Assembly: GCA_963761015.1 (NCBI GenBank)
Contig: CAVXFL010000019.1
Location: forward strand, 124,001 to 188,000
Direction: 5' to 3'
Origin: CAVXFL01 sp963761015
GTDB lineage: Bacteria > Pseudomonadota > Alphaproteobacteria > Acetobacterales > Acetobacteraceae
DNA length: 64,000 bases
Shown one piece after another: positions 48,054-57,825 of this stretch. Below the pieces are notes generated by a model. That model saw only the letters and a program-made list of their open reading frames with translations, was not told the DNA's origin and did not search any database. The first letter of the stretch is position 1. Each line of letters starts with the position of its first letter. Made by a program: the position numbers and the translations under genes.

Positions 48054-48296
48054 ATGTTGAAGCTCGTGATCCTTGTCTGCGCCATCGGCAGGCCGTGCGA
48101 ATACCACTGGTGGGGCGAACCGTTCCGTACCGAGGCCGGCTGCTACGTGGCCGGCTACGTCGCGGCCGATGACTGGCTGCGCGCCCATGCCGGCTACGTT
48201 CTGCGCGGCCGGTCATGCGAACCAGTCCGGACGGACATGGCTGCCCACGAAATGAATAGGGCGCAGATCCGGCGTTCGCGCCTGATCAATCGCTAG
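48054..48296 (+). CDS. Small hypothetical protein
   Basis: This 80-residue protein reads MLKLVILVCAIGRPCEYHWW at the start, then FRTEAGCYVAGYVAADDWL and HAGYVLRGRSCEP. The Cys-containing pattern with GYV and WL resembles short secreted-like proteins seen in Acetobacteraceae and related bacteria. The C-terminal 20 basic residues may be spurious. Function unknown. Confidence 0.5.
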   Translation: MLKLVILVCAIGRPCEYHWWGEPFRTEAGCYVAGYVAADDWLRAHAGYVLRGRSCEPVRTDMAAHEMNRAQIRRSRLINR

Positions 48297-48389
48297 ACAG
48301 AGGGCCGGCGCCGCAACCGTCGCGGCGTCCGCGCGGTTTACATGCCTCGGCGTCTATGGCACCAGCCGGTTCGAACCAATCGGCACGGC

Positions 48390-48956
48390 ATGATGGCATC
48401 CTCGGCAATGCTTGTTCTTGCGCTGATTCTCGTGGCGTCCGCTGTGCCTGATGTTGCACGCGCGCAGCACCCGGCCGCGACGACGCCGAGCAATAGCGCT
48501 TCGACCCGGACGAAGCCGGGCCGAATCGACACGGCGACCCTGGCCAAGTGGGGTGTTGCGGGCCGCGTCATCACAGGGAAGATTCCGACCCTGAACATCG
48601 TCGTCGATCGGCGCAAGGTGTTGGCGAATTGGCGAGCAATTCGCGCGTCCGGCTTGGCACAAGCGACGGGTGACGCAGGCTGGGCCCAGGCGCACCCGGT
48701 GGCGGCCTGCACGGATGTCGCGCTCGCCGCGATCCCGACGGTGCTGCACGAGATCTACCACGACGACGACACGCTGGATTACGCGCCGGTTTACGTGTTG
48801 CTCGATTCGGCGGATTTCGAGAGCGGTCCGAAGCAAATGCTTTCGCTGAACGTGAACCGCGCGATGGTCCGCAAGATGCGCGGCAGACCTCTGCCCGCCG
48901 CGAAAGTCGCGTTCATGCCCTGGCTGGAAGCGCAGCTTCATCATGAACAACGCTGA
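48390..48956 (+). CDS. Hypothetical periplasmic protein
   Basis: This 188-residue protein has two adjacent start codons at 48390 and 48393. A signal peptide (SAMLVLALILVASAVPDVARA) is followed by a Ser/Thr-rich linker. Later segments are VITGKIPTLNIVVDRRKVLA, ALAAIPTVLHEIYHDDDTLD and PVYVLLDSADFESGPKQML. The HEIYHDDD sequence is metal-binding-like but is not a standard protease motif. Not recognised. Confidence 0.55.
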   Translation: MMASSAMLVLALILVASAVPDVARAQHPAATTPSNSASTRTKPGRIDTATLAKWGVAGRVITGKIPTLNIVVDRRKVLANWRAIRASGLAQATGDAGWAQAHPVAACTDVALAAIPTVLHEIYHDDDTLDYAPVYVLLDSADFESGPKQMLSLNVNRAMVRKMRGRPLPAAKVAFMPWLEAQLHHEQR

Positions 48957-49145
48957 GTGGCTCACGTGGCCGATCCACGTTGGCCGAATTGTCTTACGCA
49001 GCCGCAGCATTCGTTCTGAGCAACGATCAAGGTCGCGCGGCCATCGAGGCTGTGCCTTGATCTTGCCTTGACTTTTGCGTGTCCGGATGCGTCCTCAACG
49101 GCTCGTGATGGTGCGGGCGGTCGCATTGCATGACACATTTCGGCC

Positions 49146-49571
49146 ATGCCGCTGCCCCGAGCCGCCCCCGATAACGGTTCCTCCGACCAGCCCGCGCGGA
49201 CGATACTCGTCGTCGAGGACGACATTCTGATCCGCTCCACGTTGGCCGAGTTCCTCAGAGACGCCGGCTACCATGTATTCGAAGCCGTGAACGCCGCCGA
49301 GGCCAAAGCCGTGCTGAACGCCGGTGCGGTGGTCGATCTGGTATTCAGCGACGTGAGGATGCCGGGCGAGGAGAGCGGGGTGGCGTTGGCCGGCTGGATC
49401 CGCCGGCAGCATCCCGATACCGCCGTGCTGCTCACCTCCGGTTTTGCGGATGCGAAGGAAACCCGCCAACTGCCCGCCGATATTCTGGTGTTGCGCAAGC
49501 CGTATGCGTTGAGTGACGTGCTACGGCACATTCAAATCCTGCTGCGTCAAGCGAGAGCCGGAAATTCGTGA
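49146..49571 (+). CDS. Single-domain response regulator
   Basis: This 141-residue receiver domain has no output domain. All key residues are present: acidic pair in LVVEDDILIR, acceptor Asp69 in LVFSDVRMPGE, Ser in VLLTSGFAD and Lys in LRKPYAL. Such stand-alone receivers relay phosphate or act on partners. It is followed 127 bases later by a related receiver-like gene that has lost these residues. Confidence 0.9.
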   Translation: MPLPRAAPDNGSSDQPARTILVVEDDILIRSTLAEFLRDAGYHVFEAVNAAEAKAVLNAGAVVDLVFSDVRMPGEESGVALAGWIRRQHPDTAVLLTSGFADAKETRQLPADILVLRKPYALSDVLRHIQILLRQARAGNS

Positions 49572-49697
49572 CCGTCGCCGCCAACAAGTGCTTGCGTCGC
49601 GATATTGAAGTCCGTTGTCAGTGGAGCGGCCGAGCGTGCGTCGGCTGAGGTCCGCGGTAGTCACAACAAGCCGTGATCGGACCGAACGCGGCACGGC

Positions 49698-50162
49698 ATG
49701 GCAGCTTTTTGCAGCGTCATGCCAACCACCTCTCCGACTGGGACCGTAGCGCACTTCATCCCCACGATACTCCTGCTCGAAAACGAAGTGCTCATCCGAA
49801 TGCCGCTCGCGGAATATCTGCGGGACTGCGGCTATCGCGTGCTGGAGGCGACGACCGTCGCGGAAGCGCAGGCCGTGCTGAACGCGGGAATGCGCGTCGA
49901 TCTCGTGTTCAGCAAAGTCAGGCTGGCGGGAAGCCAGAACGGATTCACCTTGGCGAACTGGGTGCGGCGACACCATCGGAGCACCAAAGTGTTGCTGGCG
50001 GCGAGCGTCGCCAACGCCGCGGAAAAAGCGGCTGATCTCTGCGCGAACGGCCCGATGCTGGTGCGCCCCGCCCAGCACGAGGCGGTTCTCCAACGGATCC
50101 AGGGTCTGCTCCATCAGGCAAGGCGAATGGGTTTCGGACGGCGGAAAAGCAACACCGCCTAG
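49698..50162 (+). CDS. Degenerate receiver-domain protein lacking the phospho-acceptor
   Basis: This 154-residue paralogue of the preceding response regulator has matching VLEATTVAEAQAVLNAG and RVDLVFSKVRLAG segments. The acceptor Asp is replaced by Lys73 (FSKVRLAG against FSDVRMPG). The N-terminal acidic pair reads LLENEVLIR, and the conserved Lys-Pro reads LVRPAQH. It should not be phosphorylated in the usual way. It may be a constitutive or competitor pseudo-receiver, or be decaying. It ends 7 bases from the convergent metH stop. Confidence 0.82.
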   Translation: MAAFCSVMPTTSPTGTVAHFIPTILLLENEVLIRMPLAEYLRDCGYRVLEATTVAEAQAVLNAGMRVDLVFSKVRLAGSQNGFTLANWVRRHHRSTKVLLAASVANAAEKAADLCANGPMLVRPAQHEAVLQRIQGLLHQARRMGFGRRKSNTA

Positions 50163-50168
50163 CGCGGG

Positions 50169-53100
50169 TTACACGGTAAAGTATTTTGCGTGCGGATTGA
50201 GCGTGACGATGGCGCTGGTCGACTGTTCCGGTTCCAGTTGCCACTCGTCGGACAGCGACACGCCAATGCGCTCGGCGCCGAGCAGGCGCAGCAGCGGCGC
50301 CTGATCCTCGAGCTTGGGGCAGGCCGGATAGCCGAACGAATAGCGCGAGCCGCGATAGCTTTGGCCGAGCAGCCGGTCGATGTCGCGGTCATCCTCGGCG
50401 GCGAAACCCAACTCCGCGCGGATGCGCTTGTGGACGTATTCGGCGAACCCTTCGGCCATCTCGACCGACAACCCGTGCAGATACAGGTAATCCTGATAGC
50501 GGTTGTCCTCGAACCAGGCGCGCGTGGTGGCCGACGCTTTTTCTCCCATCGTGACAATTTGCAACCCGATCACGTCACGCTCGGCATCGTCGATGTCGCG
50601 GAAGAAATCGGCGATGCACTCGCCATCGTCGCGCGGTTGGCGCGGCAAGGTGAAGCGGGCCAGTTCCGTTTCGCCGTCCTGGTCGAAGACGATCAAATCG
50701 TTCCCCTGGCCGGCGGCCTTCCAGTAACCGTAGGCGGCGCGCGGCTGCAAAGTTTGTTGTTCCTCGCACAGCGCCAGCATCCGGCGCAGCACGGGACGCA
50801 GTTCCTGCCGCGCCCAGCCGAGAAAGTCATCCAGGCTGCGGCCCTGCTTGCGGAACCCCCACTGGAATTGGTAGAGGCTGCGCTCGTTCAGAAACGGCAC
50901 GATCGCCTTCGGCGCCGCCTCGATGATGCGCGCGCCCCAGAACGGCGGCGTCGGCACGGCCACGCCCTCGGTCAGCCGCTGCCGGCGCGCCCGCACCTCG
51001 GCCACGTCCACCGGCCGGAAGGCGCGCGCGTCGGCCTGGCCGAGCTTGCGGGTGTTGTTGCGCGGCCGGCCGGATCGCCGCGCCTGCACCGCCGCGAGAT
51101 AATCGTCGAACGCGTTACCGGTCACCTTGTCCATCAGGTGCAGGCCGTCGAACGCGTCCTTGGCATACGCCACGCGGCCGGAGCCGTAGGAGGCGACGCA
51201 ATTCTCTTCCACATAGCCGCGGGTCAGCGCGGCGCCGCCGAGCAGCACCGGGATTTCCAGGCCCTGGCGCGTCATCTCCTCCAAATTCTCGCGCATGACG
51301 ACGGTGGATTTCACCAGCAGCCCGGACATGCCGATCGCGTGCGCCCGATGCTCGCGCGCGGCGCTCAGCATGTCGCCGAGCGGAACCTTGATGCCGAGAT
51401 TGACCACGCGATAGCCGTTGTTGGTCAGGATGATGTCGACCAGATTCTTGCCAATGTCGTGCACGTCGCCCTTCACGGTGGCGAGCACGATGGTTCCCTT
51501 TTCCTGCCCGTCGACGCGCTCCATGAACGGTTCGAGATAGGCGACCGCCGCCTTCATCGTCTCGGCGCTTTGCAGCACGAAGGGCAACTGCATTTTTCCG
51601 GCGCCGAACAGGTCGCCCACCACCTTCATGCCATTGAGCAGGATCGTGTTGATGATGTCGAGCGGTGAATAGGCTTTCAGCGCCTCCTCCAGATCGTCCG
51701 CGAGGCCCTTGCGGTCGCCGTCCACGATGCGGTCCTTCAGCCTGCCCTCGACCGTTTCCGCGCGCTGCTTGCGCGTGGCCGCGGCAGCCTTGCGGTCCGC
51801 GAACAGTTGCAAAAGCCGTTGCAGCGGATCGTAGTCCTCCGTGCGGCGATCGAAGATCAGATCCTCCGCGACCTTCAGTTCCTCGGGCGCGATCTGGTGC
51901 AGCGGGCGGATCTTGCTGACATGCACGATGGCGCCGGTCATGCCGGCGCGGAGCGCGTGGTCGAGGAAGACGCTGTTCAGCACGGCACGCGCGGCCGGAT
52001 TGAGGCCGAAGCTGATGTTGGACAGGCCGAGAATGATCTGGATGTCGGGGAATTCCGCGCGGATCGCGCGAATGCCCTCGATCGTCCATTCGCCGAGCTT
52101 GCGGTCGTCCTCGTTGCCGGTGGCGATCGTGAACGTCAGCGGATCGATCAGCAGGTCGGATTGCGGCAAGCCGTGCTTGTCGCAGGCGAAATTGACCAGC
52201 CTTCGCGCGATCTCCAGCTTGCGCTCCGGCGGCTTCGCCATCCCCTGCTCGTCGATGGTGAGCGCGATCACCCCGGTGCCGAAGCGGCGCGCGAGCTTCA
52301 GCCGCGCATCGGCCGCGGCCTCGCCGTCCTCGAAATTGATCGAGTTGATGATCGGCTTGCCACCGTGCAGCTTCAGCGCGCGCTCGATCACCGGGGTTTC
52401 CGTCGAATCGATCACCAGCGGCGCGTTCACCGCCGCCGAGAAGCGGCGGATCACCTCGTCCATTTCGCCACCCTCGTCGCGCCCCACGAAGGCGGTGCAG
52501 ACATCGAGCGCGTTCGAGCCCTCGGCCACTTGCTCGCGCGCCATGGCGACGCAGCCGTCCCAGTCGCCGCGTTCCTGCAACTCGCGCCAGCGCTTCGAGC
52601 CGTTGGCGTTGCAGCGCTCGCCGATGGAGAAATAGCTGTTCTCCTGGCGCAGCGATGTCTGGCTGTAGAGGCTGGCGACCGCCGGAACCCATACCGGCTT
52701 GCGCATGACCGGCGCGGGCCGGAATTTGGCTCCGTCGCGCCGGCGCAGCATGGCGTCGAGCGCGGCGATGTGCGGGCAATCGGTGCCGCAGCAGCCGCCG
52801 ATCAGGTTCACGCCGTCCTCGGCCACGAACCGCTCGAGCCAGCTCGCCAACTCGGCGGCGCCGAGCGGGTAGTGCGGCCTGCCGTCCACCAGCTCCGGCA
52901 GGCCGGCGTTCGGCTGCACCGACAACAGGCCCGGCCAGTTGGCGCCGAGCCATTTGATATGCTCGGCCATCTCCTGCGGGCCGGTGGCGCAGTTCAGGCC
53001 CATGAGCGGCACGTCCAGCGCGTGCACGATGGTCGCCGCCGCGGCGATGTCCGGGCCGACCAGCAAGCGTGCCGGTGGTCTCGACCGTCACCTGAACGAA

Positions 53101-53661
53101 TATAGGCGTGTCGGTGTCCGCCTCGGCGCGGGCGACCTTCGCCCCGTTCACCGCGGCCTTGATCTGCAACGGGTCCTGGCAGGTCTCGATCAGGACGGCG
53201 TCGACGCCGCCCGCGATCAGGCCACGGCATTGCTCGGCGAGCGCCGCTTCCAGCGCGTCGTACGCGATGTTGCCGAGGCTCGGCAGCTTGGTGCCCGGAC
53301 CGACGCTGCCGATCACCCAGCGATGCCGGCCGTCGGCGAAGCGGTCCGCAGCTTCGCGGGCCAGTTCGGCGGCGCGGCGGTTGATCTCGTGCGCGCGCTC
53401 GGCGAGGTCGAACTCGCCCAAAGTGACCGGGCTGGCGCCGAAACTGTTGGTCTCCACCATGTCGGCGCCGGCGGCGAAGTAGGAGCAGTGGATGTCGCGC
53501 ACCAGGTCGGGGCGCGAGAGGGTGAGCACGTCGGTGCAGTTCTCGCGCCCCCAGTAATCGCGCTCGACATCGAGCGTGAGCGCCTGGACGCGGCTGCCCA
53601 TGCCGCCGTCGCACAGGAGCACGCGCTCGCGCAGGGCCTCGAGCAGATGCGGACGGCTCAT
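50169..53661 (-). CDS. metH: Cobalamin-dependent methionine synthase (one frameshift)
   Basis: This enzyme has about 1,164 residues. It begins MSRPHLLEALRERVLLCDGG. The homocysteine domain ends with zinc Cys in NLIGGCCGTDCPHIAALDAM. About 53075 one extra base splits it (…VTVETTGT, then LVGPDIAAAATIVHALD). The pterin domain follows, then the cobalamin domain with DVHDIGKNLVDIIL containing the Co-ligating His, and the SAM-dependent activation domain (PPFWGARII, FRKQGRSLDDF). It methylates homocysteine from methyltetrahydrofolate. Its ATG overlaps the stop of the ArsR-methyltransferase gene by 4 bases, so that fusion probably regulates the operon. Confidence 0.94.
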
Positions 53662-54629
53662 GCGGTTTCCTTCAGGCGGCCAGGGTCGGTTGCGGCCGGC
53701 GCGCGCACGGCCAGTGCGGCGGACCAGAGGCGCACCTCGGGCGCGCCCGGAACGGCGAGGGCGGGGGAGGGCGCGAGGCCGGCATCGGCCAGCAACCGCG
53801 CCATGGCGCCATCGGAAAAGCCGCGCCAGCGATGCGCGAGGCGTTCGGCCATGTCGCTGCGCCGGTGTTCGGCGAGGTCGACGACGATCAGTTGGCCGCC
53901 TGGCGCCAGCACGCGCGCCGCCTCGGCCAGCGCGCCGGCCGGGTCCTCGGCGTAGTGCAGCACCATCTGCAGCACGGCCAGATCGAACGCGCCGTCCGCG
54001 AGCGGCAGGCGGTACATGTCGGCCAGCCGGACGGAGCAATGGCCGAGCCCCGGCTGCGCCAGCCGCGCGCGGGCGAGCGCCAGCATGGCGCGGCTGGCGT
54101 CCACGCCGAGCGCGGACCGGGCGCGCGGCGCCAACAGTTCGAGCAGCCGTCCGGTGCCGGTGCCAATGTCGAGCAGCCGCCCGATCGGATCGGGCAGCAG
54201 CGTCAGGAGCGCCGACTCGACCGCGGGAGCATCGAGGCCGAGCGCGCGCATTTCGTCCCAATCCGCGCCTTGGCGGCGGAAGCTTTCGGAGGCGACACGG
54301 GCGCGCTCGGCGAGCACGCGCGCGGCGTGCCGGCGGTCGGCGGCGAGCACCGGATCGTCGTCGGGCAGGCGGGCGAGCAGGTCGCGCACCAGCGACCCGG
54401 CCGGGCCGGCGGCCACGGCGAACCAGACATTGGCGCCTTCGCGCGTGCGCTCCAGCAGCCCGGCCTCGCCGAGCAGCTTGAGGTGGCGCGACAGGCGCGG
54501 CTGTGACTGGCCGAGGATTTCCGTCAGCTCGACCACGCAGAACGCGCCGCGCGCGGCCAGCGCGAGCAGGCGCAGCCGGGTCGGTTCGGCGAGGGCGCGC
54601 AGGGCGGCGACGAGTTGGTCCACATGCAA
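53658..54629 (-). CDS. ArsR-family regulator fused to a SAM-dependent methyltransferase
   Basis: This 323-residue two-domain protein has an N-terminal ArsR-type winged helix (residues 1-95: ALAEPTRLRLLALAARGAFC, then EILGQSQPRLSRHLKLLGEA) and a C-terminal class I methyltransferase with LLDIGTGTGRLLELLA as the SAM site (about 150), LAVLQMVLHYAEDPAG and LIVVDLAEHR. The metal-binding Cys pairs of metal sensors are not seen. Being coupled to metH, it probably senses a methyl-cycle metabolite such as SAM or S-adenosylhomocysteine, as ArsR-type SahR regulators do; that is an inference. Confidence 0.9.
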   Translation of the reverse strand: MHVDQLVAALRALAEPTRLRLLALAARGAFCVVELTEILGQSQPRLSRHLKLLGEAGLLERTREGANVWFAVAAGPAGSLVRDLLARLPDDDPVLAADRRHAARVLAERARVASESFRRQGADWDEMRALGLDAPAVESALLTLLPDPIGRLLDIGTGTGRLLELLAPRARSALGVDASRAMLALARARLAQPGLGHCSVRLADMYRLPLADGAFDLAVLQMVLHYAEDPAGALAEAARVLAPGGQLIVVDLAEHRRSDMAERLAHRWRGFSDGAMARLLADAGLAPSPALAVPGAPEVRLWSAALAVRAPAATDPGRLKETA

Positions 54630-54637
54630 CCAAATCG

Positions 54638-54655
54638 CATAAACATATCCTTATG
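54638..54655. promoter_or_regulatory. Putative ArsR-type operator: CATAA-N8-TTATG
   Basis: A perfect CATAA / TTATG inverted repeat with 8 spacer bases (ACATATCC) lies 8 bases from the ArsR-fusion start in an AT-rich island. ArsR-family operators are typically such short palindromes at their own promoters, so this may be where the fusion controls itself and metH. Confidence 0.6.
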
Positions 54656-54669
54656 TCCAGATGGTTTGG

Positions 54670-55191
54670 CTACGGCGGCGGGATGTCGCTGTCGGCCGCA
54701 CCGAGCGGTCGTTGCATGAGCACGACGTCGAGCCAGCGGCCGAATTTGCATCCGGCCGCCCGCAAGAGGCCGACCTGCTTGAAGCCGAGACTGGCATGCA
54801 CGCCGATGGAGGCGACGTTCTCCTCGTCGCCGATGACCGCGATCATCTGTCGGAATCCGGCCGCCTCGGCCGCGCGCAGCAATTCCGCGACCAGCGCCTT
54901 GCCGACCCCTTGGCCGCGCACGTCGTCGCGCACGTAGATGCTGTCCTCGGCGCAGTATCGATACGCGGATCGATCGCGATACTGCGTGAAATAGGCATAC
55001 CCTAATATTCCACTGGCGTCGGCCGAGATCAGCCACGCCCAGCCGCATCGTTCGGCTTCGTGGAATCGCGCCTTCATTTCCTCAACCGAAGGTGGGGCCG
55101 CCTCGAATGTCCCCGTGCCGTGCAGCACGTGATGGGCGTAAATCGCCTGGACTTCGGGAATATCCGACGCTGTCGCTTGCCGTATTTGCAT
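54670..55191 (-). CDS. GNAT-family N-acetyltransferase
   Basis: This 173-residue acetyltransferase is similar to phosphinothricin/methionine-sulfone type enzymes. It has MQIRQATASDIPEVQAIYAH at the N-terminus, the Q/RxxGxG acetyl-CoA site in VRGQGVGKALVAELL (about 100) and ASIGVHASLGFKQVG near the end. It probably acetylates a small amine. It is transcribed in the same direction as the ArsR-metH pair but lies upstream of it, separated by 40 bases that hold the candidate operator. Confidence 0.9.
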   Translation of the reverse strand: MQIRQATASDIPEVQAIYAHHVLHGTGTFEAAPPSVEEMKARFHEAERCGWAWLISADASGILGYAYFTQYRDRSAYRYCAEDSIYVRDDVRGQGVGKALVAELLRAAEAAGFRQMIAVIGDEENVASIGVHASLGFKQVGLLRAAGCKFGRWLDVVLMQRPLGAADSDIPPP

Positions 55192-55529
55192 GGGTCACTC
55201 GCGGTGATTCCAGCCGGAAGCGGCGGACGCTTCCGCTTCCGGTAGATTAAGGATATAGTAGTAAAACCGGGGCGAAAAATCGCGGCACCCGGCAGGTCGC
55301 AACGACAACAGCAGCCGGCCCCGGCCGGTTGCGGCGGCGGAGAGAACGCCCGGTTGCAAGAGTTTGATCGCGCGAATGCCCCTGGGGTGTGCTAAACTCT
55401 GGCGGGGACAGTCGCGAACGGGCTGGCAGGACGCCATTCCGCAAGTTTATAACTGGCGCCGCCGGGCACTGCCCCGGGGGAACGGCCGTGACCTGACGGT
55501 CTGAACGAGCAAGGTCGAGGAACCCTAAT
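55192..55529. other. Intergenic region upstream of the type I secretion genes
   Basis: No gene is supported. Overlapping hairpins occur at 55214-55242: GGAAGCG-n5-CGCTTCC and the alternative CCGGAAGC...GCTTCCGG, so two structures exclude each other. An AT-rich patch at 55243-55262 follows. The secretion-gene promoter probably lies in the rest. Confidence 0.4.
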
Positions 55530-57819
55530 TTGCGCACCCCCGACGTTATCGACCCCGCGTTGCCCAGCGGCAACCGCGCGCCGGCTTCCGGGCATCTCGA
55601 CCACCCGGGCGCCGAGTTCCGGCAAGCGCGGTGGCGGGCCGCTGGAAGCGAAGCTGCTCGCCATCCAGACCGCCGCCCGCTACCACGGTGTGGATTTGGA
55701 TCGCACCGATCTGCGCTTGGCGCCGGGCGTGACGCCGTCGCCGGCTGTCCTCGTGCAGTGGGTCCGCGATACCGGCCTATGGGCGCGGGCGGTTCGTCTG
55801 AGCTGGCGCCAGCTGATCAGGCTGCCGGGCGGGGCGCCGGTCGTGTTGCTGTTCAACGACGGCAACGCCGGCTTGTTCGTCGGCGCCAATCCGGCGCGGC
55901 AGGTGGTTTTCCTGAAGGACCCGCGCGCCCCGCAGGGGGAAGACCCGCTTCCGGTCGACGAGCTGCGGCTCGACCAGGTGTGGACGGGCGAGGCCATCCT
56001 GATCCGCCGCGAACGCGGCATGGCGGACGAGGACGCGCCATTCAATTTCCACTGGATTCTGCGCGTGGTGCTGCGGGAAAAGAAATTCCTCGCCGCCATT
56101 GCCTGGGCCTCGATCGCCCTCAGTTTCTTGACGATCGTTCCGCCACTGCTGGTGCTGATCGTCATCAACAAGGTGCTGCAGTTCCACAGCATGCCGACGC
56201 TGGTGCTGCTGTCGCTGATCCTGGTCGTCGCGCTGTCCTACGAGACGCTGCTGGGCTTTGCCCGCCGCGAGCTGACACAAGTGATGGCGACGCGCCTCGA
56301 CGCGCGGCTGAACCTGCACATCTTCAATCGACTGTTGGCGTTGCCGCTCGACTATTTCGAGCGCATGCCGACTGGCGACATTACGCACCGGATCCACGAA
56401 ATCTACCGGGTGCGCGACTTCCTGACCGGCCGGCTGCTGCACACGTTTCTCGATATGTTCACGCTGCTCGTGCTGCTGCCGTTCCTGTTCTGGATGAGCG
56501 CGACCTTGGCGTGGATGGTGCTGGCCGGCGCTGTCATGATCGCGCTGATCATTCTCATCTTCCTGCCGGCGATCCGCCGGGCCATCGGGCGAAAGATCCA
56601 AGCGGAGATCGAGAAGAACACCGTGCTGATCGAGAGCGTGCACGGTATTCGTACGGTCAAATCGATGGCCATGGAGCCGGTTCAGAAGGAGATGTGGGAC
56701 CTCAAGGTCGCCACCGCGTCCCGCCGCGGCCTCGAGGCCGGACGAATCTCGAACTGGCCCGCCACCTTGATCACGCCGTTCGAAGGGTTTCTCCAGCGTG
56801 GCGTCCTGCTGATCGGCGCCTATCTCGCGATCACGGGCGGTGGCGTCGATGTCGGTGCCCTGCTCGCCTTCATGATGCTCGGCATGCGCGTCGCATCTCC
56901 GCTGGTCGGGCTGGCGCGGCTCATCGAGGACTTCGAAGAAGTGCGCATGTCGATCGGCATGGTCGCCTCGGTGCTGAATAATCCGACGGAAACCGGCTCC
57001 GCGCAGAAGGGGCTGAAGCCGAAATTCGCGGGCGCGATCAGTTTCGAGAACGTGACGTTCACCTATCCCAGCGGCAAGTCGCCCGCGCTGGACAAGATCA
57101 CCTTCAGTATCCCGGCCGGGACCATGCTCGGCCTCGTCGGCAAGAGCGGCTCCGGGAAGTCCACCATCGCCCGGCTGTTGCAGGGCATCAATCGGGATTA
57201 CGAGGGATTTCTCAAGATCGACGGCACCGATCTGCGCGAGATCAACCTGGCGCATCTGCGGCGCAGCTTCGGCGTGGTGTTGCAGGACAACTTTCTGTTC
57301 CGCGGCACGATCCGCGAAAACATCATCGCCGGACGCCCCGGCCTCACCCTTGAGGACGCGGTGCGGGCGGCTCGGCTGGCCGGCGCGGAGGAGTTCATCG
57401 AACGCATGCCGGCCGGCTACGAGACCTTCATTCAGGAGGGGTCGACCAACCTGTCGGGCGGCCAAAGACAGCGGCTCGCAATCGCCCGCGCGCTGATTTC
57501 CGATCCGCGCATCCTCATCCTCGACGAGGCGACGAGCGCGCTCGATCCGGAAAGCGAGGCGCTGGTGAACGCCAATCTGCTGCGCATCGCGCGCGGCCGC
57601 ACCATGGTGATCGTCTCGCACCGGCTGTCCTCGCTGACCGAATGCGATCTCACCCTGGTTCTGGATCAAGGCAAGGCGATCGATCTCGCGCCGCATCGCG
57701 AACTGGTGGAGCGCTGCGCCGTGTATCGCCAACTGTGGCTGCAACAGAACCGGCACATGACCGCGCAGGGACAACCGCGGCACGCGGCGGCGACCCCCGC
57801 CCTGGCGCAAGGGGACTGA
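55530..57819 (+). CDS. Type I secretion ABC transporter with C39-like N-terminal domain (one frameshift)
   Basis: This HlyB-type exporter has about 763 residues. It starts at TTG 55530 after GTCGAGGAACCCTAA. Near 55630 one extra base shifts the frame; beyond it LEAKLLAIQTAARYHGV opens a C39-peptidase-like domain without the catalytic Cys, as in HlyB. Six membrane helices follow (residues about 160-430), then the ABC domain with Walker A GLVGKSGSGKSTIARLL, signature NLSGGQRQRLAIARAL, Walker B ILILDEATSALDPES and the His loop. It exports an unprocessed protein with a C-terminal signal. The HlyD gene starts 6 bases after its stop. Confidence 0.92.
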
Positions 57820-57825
57820 CGATCG

